Made by a program: the position numbers and the translations under genes
Origin: Baffinella frigidus
Lineage: Eukaryota > Cryptophyceae > Cryptomonadales > Baffinellaceae
DNA length: 10,619 nucleotides
Direction of reading: 5' to 3'
NCBI GenBank assembly: GCA_026770585.1
Contig: MU646309.1
Location: forward strand, 1,864,182 to 1,874,800
Shown here: positions 7,868 to 10,619 of the stretch, piece after piece
Layout: each line of letters starts with the position of its first letter
How positions within the stretch are numbered: the first letter of the stretch is position 1
The notes under the pieces: generated by a model
Told to the model about the DNA's origin: nothing
What the model saw: the letters and a program-made list of their open reading frames with translations, nothing else
Databases searched by the model: none

Positions 7868-8172
7868 AAGGGTTTCGGGTTCATGGTTTCGGGGTTTTGG
7901 TTTCGGGGTTCGGCGTTGGTTTTCGGGTTTCGGGTTTCGGGTTTCGGGTTTCGGGTTCAGGGATTAGGGTTCAGGGTTTAGGGTTCAGGGTTCAGGGTTC
8001 AGGATTGAGGGTTCAGGGTTCAGGGTTCAGGATTGAGGGTTTGGGGTTTGGGGTTTAGGATTTAACGTTTAGTGTGCATGCTTTAGGGTTCAGGTTTCAC
8101 GTTTTAGGGTTTAGGGTTCAGGGTTCAGGGTTCAGGGTTGAGGGTCAGGAGTTCAGTGTTTAGGGTTTAGGG
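7868..8172 (-). repeat. TTTCGGG/TTCAGGG heptamer array, G-rich on plus strand
   Basis: TTTCGGG units grade into TTCAGGG and TTTAGGG, again with a 7-bp period. The C-rich strand is the minus strand, the reverse of the ClpB arrays. Confidence 0.93.
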
Positions 8173-8736
8173 CCAAAAATCCGTTGCCATATCCGAAGAA
8201 ACCCCCCTATGTCCCTACGGCATTTCCCACTGTATGGTCCCATGGATCAGCCTATTGTTTATTCCCGAAATCCCTTGGTAGTCCGCTGTGTGGCAGGGCC
8301 CTACAGTCTCATGACCTTGTGGTTTTCTGAGTGTATTGCTGCACGAGCCACTTCACTTTGTGGGGTGCAGGTGTCACACCTACCCTAATTTCCACCACTG
8401 TACTCGGGGTGATGGCTTTGGAGCCATTGCCCCTCCCACAGGGGGGCGCTGTATGATGAGCGAGGTCAACAGGGAATCTCGGATACTTGAACCCACCCCT
8501 TCTGCCCAGCACCACACTAGGGCCCAAGAAATAGGCCTACCGTAGGCTCCTAGGGGTGCTTGGGCTCTTGTATTCGAGATACCCATGTACCCCTGTAGTG
8601 AAATTCGGTATAGGCGGCATACGTTGGGGATTTGCTGGAGTCGGAAGTGGCATCGGGCAGATCCTCTCTGGCGAATCCTTCACCTATCATTAGAACACCC
8701 GGTCGTCGTGTTCTTAAATAAGTACCAGATTGTTGA
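8173..8736. other. Unassigned region with dispersed motif and hairpin
   Basis: CCGAAATCCCTTGGTAGTCC, GCTGTGTGG (about 8265-8293) repeats the flank motif of ClpB exon c. At 8519-8572 GGGCCCAAG and CTTGGGCTC bracket an AGGCCTACCGTAGGCT hairpin. No gene is recognised. Confidence 0.5.
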
Positions 8737-9111
8737 CTAAATCTTGCGTCTTAAGTTGCGTTCTTCTGCACGAGGAATCCCTGTACCACGCATTCGCTGG
8801 CGGGTACGTGAATAGATGGACGCTGCAAGTGAAAGGTTCGGCGATGCAGCCTTGCGACTGCCAGTGGCCAGTGGTTTAAGGAGGGTTTCATTCAGTACAT
8901 CGCAATGCTCACATGCGGCTGTCTCACTGTCTCTCCACAGCGCACCAGCGTAGGAGTCACCCTCCTGCAGGCGAGCGAGACGTTTCGCGCGGTTCACGAG
9001 TTTGCGCTGGTGACGAAAGCGCCGCGCCGCTTCTCACGCGCGCCTCGCAACTGTGCCAGGTCGCAGTGCACCACCGCGCCTGCTCGCGCACGCTCGTGTG
9101 CAGATATGTGA
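8737..9111. other. GC-rich stretch of uncertain coding status
   Basis: Two opposite readings are open. On the minus strand, from about 9033 to 8737, a frame rich in Arg and Ala contains FRHQRKLVNRAKRLARLQEG and ends in TAG. On the plus strand, after a plausible acceptor CTCTCCACAG (ending 8940), a frame begins RTSVGVTLLQASETFRAV and runs to TGA at 9111. GC-richness alone opens frames in both directions. Neither product is recognised and either may be a fragment or exon. Confidence 0.3.
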
Positions 9112-9196
9112 AGATATTACTTTGTATTAAATAGTTGGCACAGCCACGCTACAGCGGCTCGCGCCACCTCCCCACATGAGTAGAAATACATTATAT

Positions 9197-9766
9197 TTAC
9201 TCTTGCTCCCCATCACAGACACGCGAGGTCGAGCGGTCGAGCGACGCCCAATACCGGATGCTAGAAGGCGTGGGCGCCGCAGGGGACAAGTGCCGCACCG
9301 CGCCCAGTTGGAGCGTCGCGGCGGGAAGCCGCGCGAACTCCCAGTCGGTATCCCCTTCCTTCGCCACGGCGAGCAGACGCGCGAAGTCTGGGTCGCCTTC
9401 CGAGGGGAGCGCGTGCTCCCGGGACTCTTCCGCGTGCTCCGCAGAGAGCCCCGTGAGGTCGAGGGCGCGGCTCGATCCGCACCACCACGCAGCTTGCTCC
9501 GATCCTGATAATTTCTTGAAGGACTCCGATGCCGCGTAGTCTTGCAGTCGTTGCTTCATCGCCGCCCTCGCCTGCACGACTCGCTGGTTCTGCAGTGTTC
9601 TCTTCTGGAGGCGAAGCATGTCCAACGGGGTCGGCTCCTTGACCGAAGACGAAGAGATGGACGACCTTCTGCGCTGCACGACGGACGGCTCGGCGATCGA
9701 CGCTCGAAGGGCGGCCCGGCCGATCTCTGGTGCCGAGTGAGGCGTTGCCTCAGAGATGATATTCAA
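9197..9766 (-). CDS. Hypothetical protein, unrecognised
   Basis: An open frame runs from a TGA at 9772-9770 down to TAA at 9199-9197, up to 189 codons, with GC-ending codons dominating as in the ClpB exons. The first ATG is at 9619 (140 residues); upstream codons (for example RASIAEPSVVQRRRSS) look equally coding, so the true start may be a non-ATG codon, an upstream exon joined at an acceptor near 9733-9755, or ATG 9619. Residues around 50-85 are rich in Arg, Gln, Lys and Leu, suggesting a helix. The rest is Ala/Glu/Asp-rich with WW and DWEFARLPA. No signal peptide, membrane segment or catalytic motif is seen. It diverges from the zinc-finger gene at 9922. The plus-strand frames here are weaker. 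Confidence 0.55.
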   Translation of the reverse strand: MNIISEATPHSAPEIGRAALRASIAEPSVVQRRRSSISSSSVKEPTPLDMLRLQKRTLQNQRVVQARAAMKQRLQDYAASESFKKLSGSEQAAWWCGSSRALDLTGLSAEHAEESREHALPSEGDPDFARLLAVAKEGDTDWEFARLPAATLQLGAVRHLSPAAPTPSSIRYWASLDRSTSRVCDGEQE

Positions 9767-9921
9767 TGTTCAGTCGAACTAATGAAGTTCAGTCGAACTA
9801 ATGAAGTTGCCACCTAACACCGCCCTTGCACTAAAAAACCCACGTTTTGCAACATACATTGACAGAATCATACACATACACCCACACACGGCCTGTTGCT
9901 GTACCCACGGACCAGTGCAGG
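9767..9921. promoter_or_regulatory. Divergent intergenic region with 19-bp tandem repeat
   Basis: The 155 bp between the two divergent frames contain GTTCAGTCGAACTAATGAA twice head to tail (9768-9786, 9787-9805). An AT-richer stretch with CATACATT and CATACACATACACC follows. It would carry both promoters if both genes are intact. No TATA box is certain. CAGTGCAG just before 9922 could instead be a splice acceptor. Confidence 0.4.
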
Positions 9922-10619
9922 ATGCCACACAAGCCCGCCGTAGTAAAGAAGTGCAAATGTCTGGTCGATGGATGCAACAAGTCATATCGCTACCCGAACG
10001 AGCTCCAAGATCACGTCGACTTTATACACAACAAAATCTTCCACAACGTATGCGATCATATCATCGACGAGAAGGGGGCCAAATGCGGATACAAGTGCGA
10101 AACGCGTGGCGACCTGGAAAAGCATAAGCGAAAGAAACACAGCGACGTCTGTGACTATAAGTGCACGGGTTGCTCGTCGACCTTCAAATCAGCCTCAGAG
10201 CGCGACAATCACTGGGTCCGCAAACATTCAGAAGCCAATGACCCCGCGAGGACCCAGTACAAGTGCACGGGTTGCACGAAGGGGTTCCCGACGAGCGGGG
10301 CGCTGAACAAGCATCATCTTCATAATCATGTCCCGAAGGACGACCCGAAACGCCGCGCGGTTCTCGACAGGAACAACAAAGCCAAGAATGCGCTCTATGC
10401 TTCGGATGAGAAGAACCGCATCAAAAATTCACTGCGCGGCGCCCTAAGTCGCATGGTGAAGAAACATGGAATGGGTAAAGTTTCTCTTTCGGAAAAAGTG
10501 ATGGGCTGTTCTTGCGAACAGCTCATCGCACACCTCAACGACAACGATAGAGGCTTTGTTTACGAACAGTCGGTTGGTGTGTTCCACATAGATCACATCC
10601 GTCCCATGGCCAGTTTCAA
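9922..10619 (+). CDS. C2H2 zinc-finger protein with HNH-type endonuclease motif (3' partial)
   Basis: The frame is open from ATG 9922 to the window end (232 codons), and from a TAA at 9832 with no earlier in-frame ATG. The N-terminal half has four C2H2-like fingers: C13-x4-C18-x12-H31-x4-H36; C44-x10-C55-x12-H68-x4-H73 (an unusually long Cys spacing); C81-x2-C84-x12-H97-x4-H102; C115-x2-C118-x12-H131-x4-H136. A basic linker (KRRAVLDRNNKAKN) follows. Then come RIKNSLRGALSR, VMGCSCEQLIAHL and, at the edge, VFHIDHIRPMASF, the pattern of the HNH-type endonucleases common in large DNA viruses of algae and amoebae (conserved IDHI.P..SF). The expected role is sequence-directed DNA cleavage or homing, or a viral DNA-processing protein; the rest of the nuclease fold is beyond the window. 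It could be a host gene, a mobile gene or a giant-virus relic. The fingers are firmer than the nuclease call. Confidence 0.82.
   Translation, partial: MPHKPAVVKKCKCLVDGCNKSYRYPNELQDHVDFIHNKIFHNVCDHIIDEKGAKCGYKCETRGDLEKHKRKKHSDVCDYKCTGCSSTFKSASERDNHWVRKHSEANDPARTQYKCTGCTKGFPTSGALNKHHLHNHVPKDDPKRRAVLDRNNKAKNALYASDEKNRIKNSLRGALSRMVKKHGMGKVSLSEKVMGCSCEQLIAHLNDNDRGFVYEQSVGVFHIDHIRPMASF

Noticed and set aside
8309-8586. Overlapping 68-72-codon frames on both strands
   Set aside because: Mutually incompatible, no codon signal or recognisable motif, located in hairpin-containing DNA.
8610-8670. Resemblance to an ATP synthase subunit c glycine-rich helix (GFAGVGSGIGQIL)
   Set aside because: Very short, ends at a stop soon after, no second helix or conserved acidic residue found nearby; probably chance.
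9258-9817. Plus-strand frames opposite the minus-strand hypothetical gene
   Set aside because: Shadows of a GC-ending minus-strand frame; the minus reading is longer and has a more natural residue composition.
9801-10306. Plus-strand frames of 108 and 112 codons
   Set aside because: Out-of-frame readings over the zinc-finger gene, whose own frame is open to the window end with regularly spaced Cys and His.

Overview
This window comes from a eukaryotic nuclear genome, most likely an alga or other protist. The exons are GC-rich, use GT-AG introns and read cleanly, while the introns and flanks are packed with telomere-like heptamer arrays, pyrimidine microsatellites and short terminal-inverted-repeat elements. 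The species cannot be named from sequence alone; the CCCTAAA-type heptamer is the telomere type of plants, many algae and some other protists.

Positions 169-5910 (+) hold the last nine exons of a ClpB/Hsp104-family AAA+ disaggregase gene: about 202 C-terminal residues, from just upstream of sensor 1 to the stop codon. The exons are tiny (45-99 nt) and lie as islands in 5.7 kb of repeats. Around them I find about 20 partial extra copies of the same exons. Copies upstream of an intact exon keep its acceptor and 5' end; copies downstream keep its 3' end and donor. The last exon, including its stop codon, is also re-copied three times in the 3' flank. This is what many small tandem duplications would leave if selection kept one intact copy of each exon.

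The repeats between the exons look different in sequence (CCCTAAA, CCCTACA, CCATACA, CCCTGAA, CCCGAAA, GAAATAC, CCAAGTA, TATAGCG, CTAGACG, GCGGTTA) but nearly all share a 7-bp period. In ClpB the telomere-like arrays put their C-rich strand on the coding strand. A similar array at 7868-8172 is in the opposite orientation.

Positions 5911-8740 have no gene I can defend. They hold the duplicated gene end, three copies of a GC-rich inverted-repeat (MITE-like) family sharing the end motif GTACCTCGCTCATAAG, a G-rich heptamer array and small hairpins. Two further MITE-like elements, one flanked by TA dinucleotides, sit inside the ClpB introns.

Positions 8740-10619 are simpler and gene-like. There is a GC-rich stretch of uncertain coding status (8737-9111), an unrecognised minus-strand ORF (9197-9766), and, divergently, the start of a plus-strand gene (9922 to the window end) encoding four C2H2-like zinc fingers followed by an HNH-type nuclease-like motif, an architecture typical of giant-virus and mobile-element proteins. 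No functional link between this gene pair and ClpB is evident.
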